Both the position numbers and the translations under genes were made by a program. From positions 2,418,001 to 2,482,000 of the forward strand of contig NZ_CP101154.1 of NCBI RefSeq assembly GCF_024298905.1: a DNA stretch of 64,000 nucleotides. Reading direction: 5' to 3'. Positions 8,816-16,282 of this stretch are shown piece after piece. Source of the stretch: Natronomonas marina. Its GTDB lineage: Archaea > Halobacteriota > Halobacteria > Halobacteriales > Haloarculaceae. Under the pieces are notes generated by a model. That model ran no database searches. It was not told the DNA's origin and saw only the letters and a program-made list of their open reading frames with translations. The first letter of the stretch is position 1, and each line of letters begins with the position of its first letter.

Positions 8816-9264
8816 GATCGAGACGTTCTACGGCTCCACTCTAGTCTATCAGTTTTGAAGAGACCATCTCAATAATCAATTAGGGTGCCGTATTGCGATT
8901 TTGAAGCAGCCATTGCGATTTTCAATTGATAACATATTATTCTCGAATATTCGTATGAAATTTTGGTATTCTGGCCGGTCAAAATCATGGCACTCCTCTC
9001 CCTGAACTTCACATATGTCGTTGCAACATTCAATTAGCCCATACCTCGCCGTTGTCTGGTGGTTTCAAACAGCCAATATCACAAACCAATGTATCTGTAT
9101 CTTGTCATAGGAAACAGACGCTGTTCCTGTTCCCAAGCGAAAAACAACTCCGGAAGCTGGTGAACCCCTCGTAAACGGCTAAATTAGCGCTTCGATATAG
9201 ACCAGTATAATTAGTGTATGGTGCCCCATTTAGGGATGAGAGGAGAATACTGCGGAAGGTTGTC
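8816..9264. repeat. AT-rich intergenic stretch with degenerate repeats
   Basis: No gene was found in about 450 bases. It contains ATTGCGATTTT twice, 20 bases apart (8892-8902 and 8912-8922), each within related TTTTGAAGNAGNCAT blocks. A looser third version, GGTTTCAAACAGCCAAT, lies near 9060. With ParA next door this could be a replication or partition region, but no initiator gene is recognised nearby. Confidence 0.4.
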
Positions 9265-10506
9265 CTACCAGTCAAGCGATACTATTTGATCTCGGTGGAA
9301 CTCCGGGCCGTCTGGCCCGAAAATTCTCTCTTTGAGTTTCCACGTCGTCGTCCAGTCAGCCACTGCCCAATCGTAACTATCGCTCTGGTATGCGCCTATG
9401 ATTTGCTTCCGGCCGTTTTTCACACTATACACCGATTCGAACGCTCCGTTTGGAAGTTCTCCGAGCCCCTCCCTGTGCCAGTGGTTGAAAACCATATAGG
9501 CGGTCTCCCGGGAATCAAAGACCGCGATCGGTTCGATTCCACGTTTGTTCAGCGACTCCATTTTCCGGTACGTCTTCCGATACAGCTTCCAGTTGTGATG
9601 TTCTGTGAGAATTTCGTACGCGTGAGCCTGATGATCACTATCTATTCCATAGACATCGAGGGTGTAGTTGTCGAAGTTATAATACGAACGGAGATCCCAA
9701 CCGGGGAGCTTGTCAAAGAGTGTTACCAGCCCGACCGTAATTCTGTGAACGAGCCCTTCATACGGATCTCCTGTGAGGGTGGAGAACTCACTACGGTTAT
9801 TAATCAACAAGCGACCCTTCTCGTTCAGATCATACCACGCTTGCTTTCGAAACACACTCGTCGATTTCAAGAACCCACTCGCAGTCTCAAACCAGTCAGC
9901 ATCACCGAACGCGACAATAACATCTCGATCGAGATTCGTATTGTAGTAGAGGCGATTGAGAGATTCTTCGTCCAAGTCGGACGCGATCTGTCTGATGGTT
10001 GGGCACTGGTCCGCAAGGAGATGCACTCCGCAGACGACTTCGCCATTCCACAGATCGGCGATTCGTTTCAGTAACGTTATTCGGTCTGTATCAAGCCGAA
10101 CTGTCGATTCGGTTTTTCCTCTCACTTGCTCCTCAGCAAACTGTTCCCATTTCTCGGATCGGACTTCACTTGGACAAGGCGGGTTCAAGGGATTGTATCC
10201 GAACCGCCTCCTGAACTGCTTTTGTGAATACCACTTGAGAGTCGGTCGCTCACCCGCTTCTGTCATCAACACATACTCTGTTCCAGACTCCGCGTCCGTG
10301 ATATCGAAGCCAATCGATCCCTCGTCATACTGCTCATCATCTCTCGGGATCCACTGATAGTCGCTCACATTCTCGTCAGGCCATGCAGGGAACACTTCGA
10401 ATGTACAGCGACCGCGGGGATCTGGCAATCCAGGCCTTCCATAGAGCTGCGCCTTGTACGGCCAGCTGTCTTCGGTTATTCGTGATTCAAACGGACTCAG
10501 TTGCAT
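9265..10506 (-). CDS. hypothetical protein, 413 aa, possible nuclease-like C-terminus
   Basis: The protein was not recognised. Residues 255-340 contain a pattern (TLDVYGID ... AYEILTEHHN ... KLYRKTYRKMESL ... PIAVFDS) reminiscent of a restriction-endonuclease-like fold, with Asp, Glu and Lys at suitable spacing. This is weak. The N-terminal half is rich in Trp and acidic residues. It is a single gene between the ParA region and the IS6 region. A replication or restriction role would fit the position but cannot be shown. Confidence 0.5.
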   Translation of the reverse strand: MQLSPFESRITEDSWPYKAQLYGRPGLPDPRGRCTFEVFPAWPDENVSDYQWIPRDDEQYDEGSIGFDITDAESGTEYVLMTEAGERPTLKWYSQKQFRRRFGYNPLNPPCPSEVRSEKWEQFAEEQVRGKTESTVRLDTDRITLLKRIADLWNGEVVCGVHLLADQCPTIRQIASDLDEESLNRLYYNTNLDRDVIVAFGDADWFETASGFLKSTSVFRKQAWYDLNEKGRLLINNRSEFSTLTGDPYEGLVHRITVGLVTLFDKLPGWDLRSYYNFDNYTLDVYGIDSDHQAHAYEILTEHHNWKLYRKTYRKMESLNKRGIEPIAVFDSRETAYMVFNHWHREGLGELPNGAFESVYSVKNGRKQIIGAYQSDSYDWAVADWTTTWKLKERIFGPDGPEFHRDQIVSLDW

Positions 10507-10796
10507 TATTCTCTACTAACCACCCTAGCGGGAAAACGCTTAGCGAGAATTGGCAATACAAGCCTTCAGAACCGTATTGACAGCACTTTCCGCGGACTCA
10601 CAGCACGACCAAATCGGGGAGATAGGGTTTGAATCCCTACCTCTCAGACATCAATCCAACAAAGTGACCGCCACACACTGCCCACCTTCGGTGTCCATCT
10701 GGAGATTCCGCGCGACATCACCAGTCTCTCACCGCGATCTGCAATGATTTCTTGGTAACGGAAGAGATGGTCTTCTTTCGCGCGCGAAATTGACCG

Positions 10797-11320
10797 TCAG
10801 TCTCGATTGACGAGGAACTGTTCGACGATACGAGCAGTTCCTCGTCGGATCGTTTCGCTGGAGTCGATTTATCGACATCGAGCACGTTAGCCAAGTCCGC
10901 CAGCGTACACTCCCGTGGCACCGCAAAGTAGCCGCGGCGTTGCGCGACAGTCAAGCACCCTCGCTGGCGGTCAGTCAGCACGGTCTCTTGTTCGTCAGTA
11001 TGGATGAGTGTCAGGAGGTCGTACTGGCGTCCAGTCTCATCAAGCGCCTCACCGAAGGCTTCGAACTGTTCCTGCGTCGCAGTGATGTCGAATTCCATCT
11101 CGCCGTTCTCGACGATGATCGGAAACTCCGGCGGAAGCGATGACTCCCACAAAAACTCGTAGAGGCTTTTCTCGTCGGCTTCGTATTGCGCGATGGTTCG
11201 TCGATCACCGAGGAATAACTCGTCATACTCGTGAATGTCCGGGTGATCCCGGTTTGCGTTGGCAACCATGTCAGCATTCTCAGCTCGAACCTCTCCCAAT
11301 TCGAGATCCCGACCATCCCT
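10797..11320 (-). pseudogene. HTH_10 (Bat-type) regulator, 5' end replaced by IS6 and frameshifted
   Basis: The frame entering from the IS edge reads like the C-terminal two-thirds of a haloarchaeal bacterio-opsin-activator-type regulator (SLPPEFPIIVENGEMEFD, then TLADLANVLDVDKST). After DVDKST the frame is lost, and the expected ending (ETIRRGTARIVEQFLVNRD, stop at 10797-10799) continues in another frame. A single missing base in the recognition helix explains this. The N-terminus is missing beyond 11321, where the IS6 terminal repeat begins. The gene is therefore dead twice over. Confidence 0.8.
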
Positions 11321-12011
11321 GGTCGCGTTAACTTTGGCGTGAGTTGTGCCGGACGGCGAGGGCTTGGAGCCATGATTCTGCTGTCGACGGCTCGACATGG
11401 GTGAAACTATTTGCAAACGAAGATGTTCGTCGTTCTATTTCCCAAAAGACACGTTCGATGGCATTCCGATTCCCGTGTGACATCATCTGGAATCGGTACC
11501 CGTCTTCGTCGAGGACGTTCACTAGATAATCGGCGTCATCGACAAGAAATTCGACGCCATCTAACCGATATTGCCGATGCAGCTCGGCCAGAAACCACCG
11601 CGTCGTCTGTTTCGTAGTAGCTGGAAACAGCCTAAACTGCAAGATTTCGTTCGTTTGGGGATCGACGGCCCCGTACAGCCAGTAGTCGTCGCCATTGATG
11701 CGGATCACTTTCTCGTCAACCGCAAGTTGATCCGCACTCACCGTTGACATCGGCTGTAGATCGGCCTTGTGCACCCAGTTGTGAATCGCGACGTGACTAC
11801 GATTGACTCCCAATTCATCGAGAAATTGACTGGCATCTCTCGTTGACATACCGGCGAGATGACACCGGATGCCCACTTGAATCGCCCACTCGGGAGTCCG
11901 CCGCCGCTCCACAAACGACAAGTCAATCCACTCGATACATCCGTTGAGGCGGTCGAATTCTGCTATAAGCACTCAGAACTCGTCCGCCTCATCCTCTAAC
12001 TTAACGCGACC
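11321..12011 (-). mobile_element. IS6-family insertion sequence, 691 bp
   Basis: The left end GGTCGCGTTAACTTTGG (11321-) and the inverted right end TTAACGCGACC (12001-12011) share the terminal repeat GGTCGCGTTAA and enclose one transposase gene. Flanks (GACCATCCCT on the left, ACAAAGAG on the right) are not duplicated. This suggests that recombination or deletion has occurred since insertion, as is common after replicon fusion by IS6 elements. Confidence 0.8.
11328..11972 (-). CDS. IS6-family DDE transposase
   Basis: The 214-residue protein begins with a helix-turn-helix (STRDASQFLDELGVNRSHVAI). It then shows the DDE triad: the first Asp in AVDEKVI, the second in FLVDDADY and Glu in NAIERVFWEIERR. 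Length and motif spacing are normal for haloarchaeal IS6 enzymes, with no frameshift, so it is probably functional. Confidence 0.92.
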   Translation of the reverse strand: MLIAEFDRLNGCIEWIDLSFVERRRTPEWAIQVGIRCHLAGMSTRDASQFLDELGVNRSHVAIHNWVHKADLQPMSTVSADQLAVDEKVIRINGDDYWLYGAVDPQTNEILQFRLFPATTKQTTRWFLAELHRQYRLDGVEFLVDDADYLVNVLDEDGYRFQMMSHGNRNAIERVFWEIERRTSSFANSFTHVEPSTAESWLQALAVRHNSRQS

Positions 12012-12110
12012 ACAAAGAGAGCACGAGGGTGCTCTCGACACCGGTCCCGCCCCGACAGTTTTTCGGTCGCCATCACTCATCTCGTGGCCGTCGAGTTGGA
12101 GTCATCCTTC
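12012..12110. other. short leader region between IS6 and the Y RNA-like sequence
   Basis: It contains one hairpin (GAGAGCAC / GTGCTCTC, about 12017-12036) and a T5 run near 12058-12063. No clear TATA box was found, so the promoter of the RNA locus that follows is not identified. Confidence 0.4.
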
Positions 12111-12208
12111 GCCTCAGGAGCCGGAAGTTCGGGTTCGAATCCCGGCGGTGGAATCCCACTGTTCCACCGTAGTGTAACCAGGTAGCACGCTGTTCCGGCT
12201 CCAGCGGT
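12111..12208 (+). ncRNA. candidate archaeal Y RNA (YrlA-like, circularly permuted tRNA-like domain)
   Basis: The 5' strand GGAGCCGGAA (12117-12126) pairs perfectly with TTCCGGCTCC (12193-12202). A further outer helix, GCC/GGT, is separated from it by small internal mismatches. Inside come, in order, a T-arm (stem 12129-12133/12141-12145, loop TTCGAAT), an acceptor-like stem (CGGTGGAA 12146-12153 with TTCCACCG 12162-12169) closed by the 8-base loop TCCCACTG, the nucleotides TA at tRNA positions 8-9, and a D-arm (GTGT/GCAC, loop AACCAGGTA with the conserved GG). This is a tRNA closed at the acceptor end and open at the anticodon stem, as in bacterial YrlA RNAs. It lies 160 bases before a Ro60 gene. 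Pairing is seen; the Y RNA role is inferred. Confidence 0.75.
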
Positions 12209-12225
12209 TTCCCGGCCACGTCTTT

Positions 12226-12300
12226 GTCTCCGTAGCTCAGGCAGGACAGAGCACCGGCCTTCGAAGCCGAGTGTCGCACGTTCGAATCGTGCCGGAGACG
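12226..12300 (+). tRNA. tRNA-Arg (anticodon TCG)
   Basis: The acceptor arms GTCTCCG and CGGAGAC pair fully. The D-stem is GCTC/GAGC, the T-arm is GCACG TTCGAAT CGTGC, and the anticodon loop is CTTCGAA, giving TCG. The anticodon stem CCGGC/GCCGA has a C27-A43 mismatch. Only 17 bases separate it from the Y RNA-like structure, so RNase P cleavage at its 5' end would also trim that RNA. It differs clearly from the tRNA-Arg(TCG) at 51380-51454, so this is a second, island-borne isoacceptor. Confidence 0.88.
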
Positions 12301-12303
12301 TTC

Positions 12304-12359
12304 GCTGCTTGCACTCCGTGTGAGCAGCACCGGTATCGGAGTCGCCTGTTGCGGCTCCG
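12304..12359 (+). other. two strong stem-loops in the ro60 leader
   Basis: The first hairpin pairs 12304-12314 with 12318-12328 (GCTGCTTGCAC with GTGTGAGCAGC, 11 pairs including two G-T, 3-base loop). The second pairs 12337-12345 with 12351-12359 (CGGAGTCGC with GCGGCTCCG, 9 pairs, loop CTGTT). They fill the space between tRNA-Arg and the ATG at 12369. They could be a further small RNA, a processing signal or a translational control element. Confidence 0.55.
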
Positions 12360-12368
12360 AGTGAAAGC

Positions 12369-13898
12369 ATGGAATTCAACAAGCCAAAGCAAACGGTCGC
12401 AGAGGCGACGCGAACCACCAACTACGAGGGTGGAGAAGCGTTCGAGCCTTCCGACCCTCGACTCGCACTGTACAAGCGCACTATCAACGAGCTGCTGGAG
12501 GGGTCGTTCTACGAAACCGATGACGAGCAACTCGCTGCTGTCGTCCGACGGTTCGACGCCGCGGCCGACGAGGATCCGGAGTTCGTCCTGAAGCTCGCCG
12601 CGTACGCGCGCCAGGAACTCTACCTGCGGGACATCCCACAGGTCCTGCTCGTACTGGCAGCCAACGACGACCGATTCAAGGACAACTCCCCCGAGTCGCT
12701 CATCCGCGAGTGGGCTCCGGATATCGTCCAGCGGATGGACGAGACGGCAACCAGCCTCGCTATCCACGACCAACTCTTCGGCGGGACTGCCCCGTGGCCG
12801 CTTCGACGCGGCATCGAAGACGCACTCGTCTCGATGGCCGACGCCTACACGCTGGGCAAGTACGAACTGTCGCGGCGTGAGGTGACGCTGCACGACGTGT
12901 TCAACCGCGTCCACCCCACGCCCATCGACACCGACCAAGAGGTGCTGTTCGAGCGATTCATGCGCGGCGATCTCGACGACTATCCGGACGTCGAACCGTT
13001 GCCGTCGCCCAACACCTGGGAGACAGTCATCTCCGAACGTGGCAACACCCGAGACGCGTGGGAGACGCTCATCGAGGGCGAGGAGTACTCGCTGCCGATC
13101 TTCGCGTCAATCCGGAACCTCCGGAACATGCTCGAAGCCGGCGTCGACGAGGATACCATCGTGGAACACCTTGACCTGGCAGCAGTCCGGTACGCGCCGC
13201 TGTACCCATTCCGGTACTACCAGGCGTACACCGCGCTCCAGAATGCGGACGTCCAAGCACCGGCGGTTGATCGGTGGCTGGAGGACGCAATTGACGTCGC
13301 TGTCGAGACGGTGCCCGACGGACTCGGAGATACATTCGTCGCCGTGGACCTCTCGGGATCGATGGACATGGCGCTGTCCAAGAACAGCACGCTCAGGCTG
13401 AAGGAGATCGGTGCGTTGTTCGGTGCGATCCTGGCCGACCAAGGTGCCGAGGTCGGCGGGTTCGGTGACGACTTCCAGACCGTTCCGATGCACGTCGACA
13501 CGCCAGTACTGCAGCGCCAAGATGCGGTGCTGGCCATCGACGAGGACGTCGGGAACTCGACGAACGGCTGGAAGGCACTGGAGTATCTCCGCGACCGAGG
13601 CGAACCCGTGGAGCGAGTCGTCGTCTTCACCGACATGCAGATCTGGGACAGCACGCCATTCACGGCGCGCGATACCCAGACAGTCAAGGCAGCGTTCGAC
13701 GCGTATCGGGACGAGGTCTCCACGGACACCTCCCTGTATCTCGTCGATCTTGCATCCTACGGCGACCTCGTAACCCCGGAAGGCTACGAGAACGTCTACA
13801 ACATCTCCGGCTGGTCGGAGAACGTCCTCTCGTTCATCGAACACGCCGAAAACCCGAAGCAGGTCATCGATGAAATCGAGGCCTTCGAGCGTGCATAG
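12369..13898 (+). CDS. ro60: Ro60 / TROVE-domain ribonucleoprotein
   Basis: The 509-residue protein has an N-terminal TROVE/HEAT-like domain (about residues 10-320; YARQELYLRDIPQVLLVLAA is typical). A von Willebrand factor A domain with a metal site follows: DLSGS near residue 327, Thr in NSTNG near 396 and FTDMQIWD near 420. Ro60 proteins form rings that bind misfolded RNAs in the centre and Y RNAs on the outside; in bacteria they tether exoribonucleases through Y RNA. Bacterial ro60 genes commonly lie beside Y RNA genes, and here a Y RNA-like sequence and tRNA genes surround it. Length and the metal-site residues look complete. Confidence 0.92.
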   Translation: MEFNKPKQTVAEATRTTNYEGGEAFEPSDPRLALYKRTINELLEGSFYETDDEQLAAVVRRFDAAADEDPEFVLKLAAYARQELYLRDIPQVLLVLAANDDRFKDNSPESLIREWAPDIVQRMDETATSLAIHDQLFGGTAPWPLRRGIEDALVSMADAYTLGKYELSRREVTLHDVFNRVHPTPIDTDQEVLFERFMRGDLDDYPDVEPLPSPNTWETVISERGNTRDAWETLIEGEEYSLPIFASIRNLRNMLEAGVDEDTIVEHLDLAAVRYAPLYPFRYYQAYTALQNADVQAPAVDRWLEDAIDVAVETVPDGLGDTFVAVDLSGSMDMALSKNSTLRLKEIGALFGAILADQGAEVGGFGDDFQTVPMHVDTPVLQRQDAVLAIDEDVGNSTNGWKALEYLRDRGEPVERVVVFTDMQIWDSTPFTARDTQTVKAAFDAYRDEVSTDTSLYLVDLASYGDLVTPEGYENVYNISGWSENVLSFIEHAENPKQVIDEIEAFERA

Positions 13899-13925
13899 CG
13901 CGATCTTCTCATCTCTCTTCGTCGA

Positions 13926-13998
13926 GCGCGAGTCGTGTAGTTCGGTATCACGCGGTCGTGCCACGACCGAGACGGGCGTTCGAATCGTCCCTCGCGCA
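13926..13998 (+). tRNA. tRNA-Gly (anticodon GCC)
   Basis: The acceptor GCGCGAG/CTCGCGC pairs perfectly. The D-arm GTGTAGTTCGGTATCAC is of glycine type. The anticodon stem CGGTC/GACCG encloses GTGCCAC, giving GCC. The T-arm is GGGCG TTCGAAT CGTCC and the discriminator is A. It begins 27 bases after the ro60 stop codon, so it may be processed from the same transcript. Confidence 0.9.
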
Positions 13999-14058
13999 TT
14001 CGGAGCGCAGCTCGTGGATCAGACAGCCCGAGCGACGCTCTTCAACAGAGGTGACACT

Positions 14059-14352
14059 ATGGCAATCACTAGTGACAACGACCCCGAACCGACGACGACT
14101 GCTGTCGTCACGATCCGGATCCCAAGTGGCACAGACAGCGATCTCGTCACCGACGCCGAAGATCGCCTCTTACGGGCCGAGGACATCGATACCGTCACGG
14201 TTGACGATCTGTACGGTATCGCTCCGAAGCTTTCGGCAACGGCCATCACCATCGGCATCACCATTCATTGGATCACGACAATGACTGATGCAGAGGTGAA
14301 GAGACGGCTTGCCGAGGTTCCTGGTCTTGAGTCAATTAAGCAGAGCGGATGA
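14059..14352 (+). CDS. hypothetical protein, 97 aa
   Basis: The protein was not recognised. It reads as a small alpha/beta protein (AVVTIRIPSG ... DAEDRLLRAEDIDTVTVDDLYG ... ITIGITIHW ... LAEVPGLESIKQ) that could be a ferredoxin-like fold. The ATG at 14059 was chosen because the longer open frame upstream runs through the tRNA-Gly gene. A GAGGTGA sequence eight bases upstream is a possible ribosome binding site, which is unusual in this mostly leaderless genome. A link to the Ro60 locus is possible only by position. Confidence 0.55.
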   Translation: MAITSDNDPEPTTTAVVTIRIPSGTDSDLVTDAEDRLLRAEDIDTVTVDDLYGIAPKLSATAITIGITIHWITTMTDAEVKRRLAEVPGLESIKQSG

Positions 14353-14410
14353 ACTGACTCAGACACCGCTATTCCCGACGATTTATGCGGTCACCTGCTG
14401 AGGAACATCT

Positions 14411-15013
14411 ATGGGCGGTATCGAGCTCCGGAATGGAACACTCGTCGTCGAACGCGAGCCGAATCAGCTCGACGAGCTGGCGATCCGATTCTCCGAGATT
14501 CTCGATCAGTTCGACATCAAGCACGTCTACATCGCGGGCTACGTCTCTATTCTCGCTGGGCGAGCGCGCTCTACCGAAGACGTTGACGTCCTCATCGAAC
14601 GAATCGACGAGGAGGCTGCAGTCGAACTCGCAGAGACGCTTGACGAGAAAGGGTACTGGGGCCCGGCGATGCCGCTCACTTCGATGTACGAGATGCTCGA
14701 TAACGGCGACAACATCTGGGTTGCCCCGGAAGACCAGATTACGCCGCATCTCGAAGTGAAGTTCGCGCGTGACGAGTTCGACCGCGCATCCCTCCAAAAC
14801 GCGATCACAGCCAGGATTGGTGATGAGGCGATCTCGATTGGGCCGTTAGAACTCCAGATCGCATACAAGCTCCACCTTAACGCACAGAAGGACATCGAGG
14901 ACGCGGTTCACCTCTACACGCTCTTCGAGGAAAGTCTTAGTGTGCCCCGTCTCGAAGAGTGGGTAACGCGACTCGACGTCGAAGACGAATATGAGCGACT
15001 CAAACACGCCTGA
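14411..15013 (+). CDS. nucleotidyltransferase-like protein, probable toxin component
   Basis: The segment YIAGYVSILAGRARSTEDVDVLIE carries a G-x-x-S-x(n)-D-x-D-like nucleotidyltransferase signature near residues 45-65. It is followed by HLEVKFARDEFD with a third acidic site and by a helical C-terminal tail. Its last 23 bases overlap the start of the next gene in another frame. It resembles AbiEii/DUF6036-type proteins but is shorter than the one at 1668-2504 and has its partner downstream rather than upstream. Confidence 0.7.
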   Translation: MGGIELRNGTLVVEREPNQLDELAIRFSEILDQFDIKHVYIAGYVSILAGRARSTEDVDVLIERIDEEAAVELAETLDEKGYWGPAMPLTSMYEMLDNGDNIWVAPEDQITPHLEVKFARDEFDRASLQNAITARIGDEAISIGPLELQIAYKLHLNAQKDIEDAVHLYTLFEESLSVPRLEEWVTRLDVEDEYERLKHA

Positions 15014-15254
15014 GCACCTCGATGCGAAGCACGAACGAAACCGTGAGCACCGCATCGAGGGCATCAAGCGCTGGGTCAAGTACATCAAATCAGAGCCACC
15101 AGAGACGTGGGGACCGCAGCAGAACGCGGTCGTCAACGACCAACTCGATGCGGCCCAAAGCGTACAGACCTCGGCGACACATCAGCAACACGTGAAGGAT
15201 GTAGCGGCCGAAATCCTCGAAGCAAGCGACAAGTCCGACGTTGATTCGGAGTAG
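14991..15254 (+). CDS. small helical partner of the nucleotidyltransferase, 87 aa
   Basis: It starts inside the 3' end of the nucleotidyltransferase gene (23-base overlap), so the two are certainly co-transcribed. The protein is charged and helical (HERNREHRIEGIKRWVKYIK ... HVKDVAAEILEAS) without a known domain. A role as antitoxin or accessory subunit is inferred from the coupling. Confidence 0.6.
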   Translation: MSDSNTPEHLDAKHERNREHRIEGIKRWVKYIKSEPPETWGPQQNAVVNDQLDAAQSVQTSATHQQHVKDVAAEILEASDKSDVDSE

Positions 15255-15608
15255 CGGATTACTCGCAGTATCGCCCGAAGAACGAGCTTTTAATTCGGAA
15301 CTGAACGATCCCGGATAGACACTACTCACCGACCAGCCTACAGCACTACGAAGGCATTCGCGCGTGTACCCACGTATGTCCGTGAGTACGTACACGAGAA
15401 CATACACTGGGATGGGGGTAGATTTTAGAAGGAATGTCACTTTGTCGACGGTATGTTTCGACGGTCGTTTCTTAGTGCTCTCCCGACAGTCTCGGCACTT
15501 CCAGTAATTCCCGACCGATTCGATCCAGCCCATCCGCCAACTCTCCCATCAGAGGGGAGCCTTATGTTTTGGTTTCATTTCTATTCCGCGATCGATCGAG
15601 ACCGGCCG
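15255..15608. other. intergenic region with GTGTAC/GTACAC inverted repeat
   Basis: About 350 bases have no gene. Near 15363-15405 a cluster of GTGTAC, ACGTATGT, GTACGTACAC and ACATACAC forms overlapping inverted repeats that could bind a regulator. A possible TATA-like stretch (CTTTTAATT) lies near 15288. Confidence 0.4.
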
Positions 15609-15779
15609 ATGAGTACTGATCGGGCACGACGGATGACGGTGGATGAACTTGATCTCGATACGCTTGGTGACGACGAGGCTGTTCGATTGTTGGAGTTAGC
15701 AAATGACGGCGTGTATGGGAAACACGATATGCCTGAACAGTGGCAGGGAGTTTTCGACGAACTGAGACGCGATTTTTGA
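15609..15779 (+). CDS. small hypothetical protein, 56 aa
   Basis: The open frame extends upstream, but the internal ATG (MSTDRARRMTVDELDLDTLG) gives the only acidic, haloarchaeal-like protein. The longer N-terminus looks non-coding. The protein is soluble, of unknown function, with no motif. Confidence 0.45.
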   Translation: MSTDRARRMTVDELDLDTLGDDEAVRLLELANDGVYGKHDMPEQWQGVFDELRRDF

Positions 15780-16282
15780 CGCCAAAACCACTGCGCGCGC
15801 CGCCAGTTGTACAACAAACCACAGATTTATGTATCCAAACTGTCGATTAAATGTTGGCGAATCGCATGACACCGGCGACCCACATCACGCAGCGTGATGA
15901 AATCAGATCGGCCGAACAGGGGTTCCTTTATAAACGCCGTACCGCCGTCTGCCAAATGATGCCTGTCACGCAGAAGGATGGGCGCTGCAGGCTCTCGCCC
16001 GATTATCGAACGAATCGTCCTTTGAGGCGTGAGACGGCCAAATTTGGCCGTTTGAAATCGGCATATCTGACACATTCTGTATGTGTTCGTAGGACTCTGC
16101 TGAATACAGAGCGCGCATCGGTCACTTGGTTGGCGTCACTAACGTTTGGTAGTTTCTCAGAGCTGGCTCCCGATGGAAGCTTGATTCTGTGGGAGCAGGA
16201 TTGCGTAGCACCGATTCTTCGAGTGGTGAAGGGTGAAGAAACGACCAGTAGAATTAATGCGTCGACAGCGAAAGTATTGGCT
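15780..16282. repeat. gene-free stretch with tRNA-Arg attachment-like footprint
   Basis: ATGGGCGCTGCAGG at 15978-15991 matches the 3' end of the tRNA-Arg at 51380-51454, as do the copies at 22413 and 23400. The bases that follow (CGATTATCGAACGAATCG ... AGGCGTGAGACGGCC) match those after the 22413 copy, so these are related recombination scars. A repeat of the TGCTGAATACAGAGCGCG family lies at 16098. The long open frame here continues into the kinase but looks non-coding. Confidence 0.55.

Noticed and set aside
8850-9080. Possible CRISPR array from GTTTCAAAC/TTTTGAAG-like repeats
   Set aside because: Copies are degenerate, unevenly spaced and not separated by spacers of constant length; no cas genes are present in the window.
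12111-12208. Ordinary permuted tRNA gene that is spliced to a functional tRNA
   Set aside because: The linkers around the open stem (four bases after the D-arm, two before the T-arm) do not match the one and four-to-five bases of a tRNA, and no proper anticodon loop forms at the junction. A Y RNA with a tRNA-like domain fits better, although this alternative is not excluded.
12073-12421. Minus-strand open frames over the Y RNA/tRNA region
   Set aside because: They arise from GC-rich structured RNA sequence and overlap the tRNA and ro60 start; composition is not protein-like.
15851-16282. N-terminal extension of the histidine kinase
   Set aside because: The residues are basic and Cys-rich and cover an att-like footprint; the ATG at 16283 leads straight into the membrane helices.
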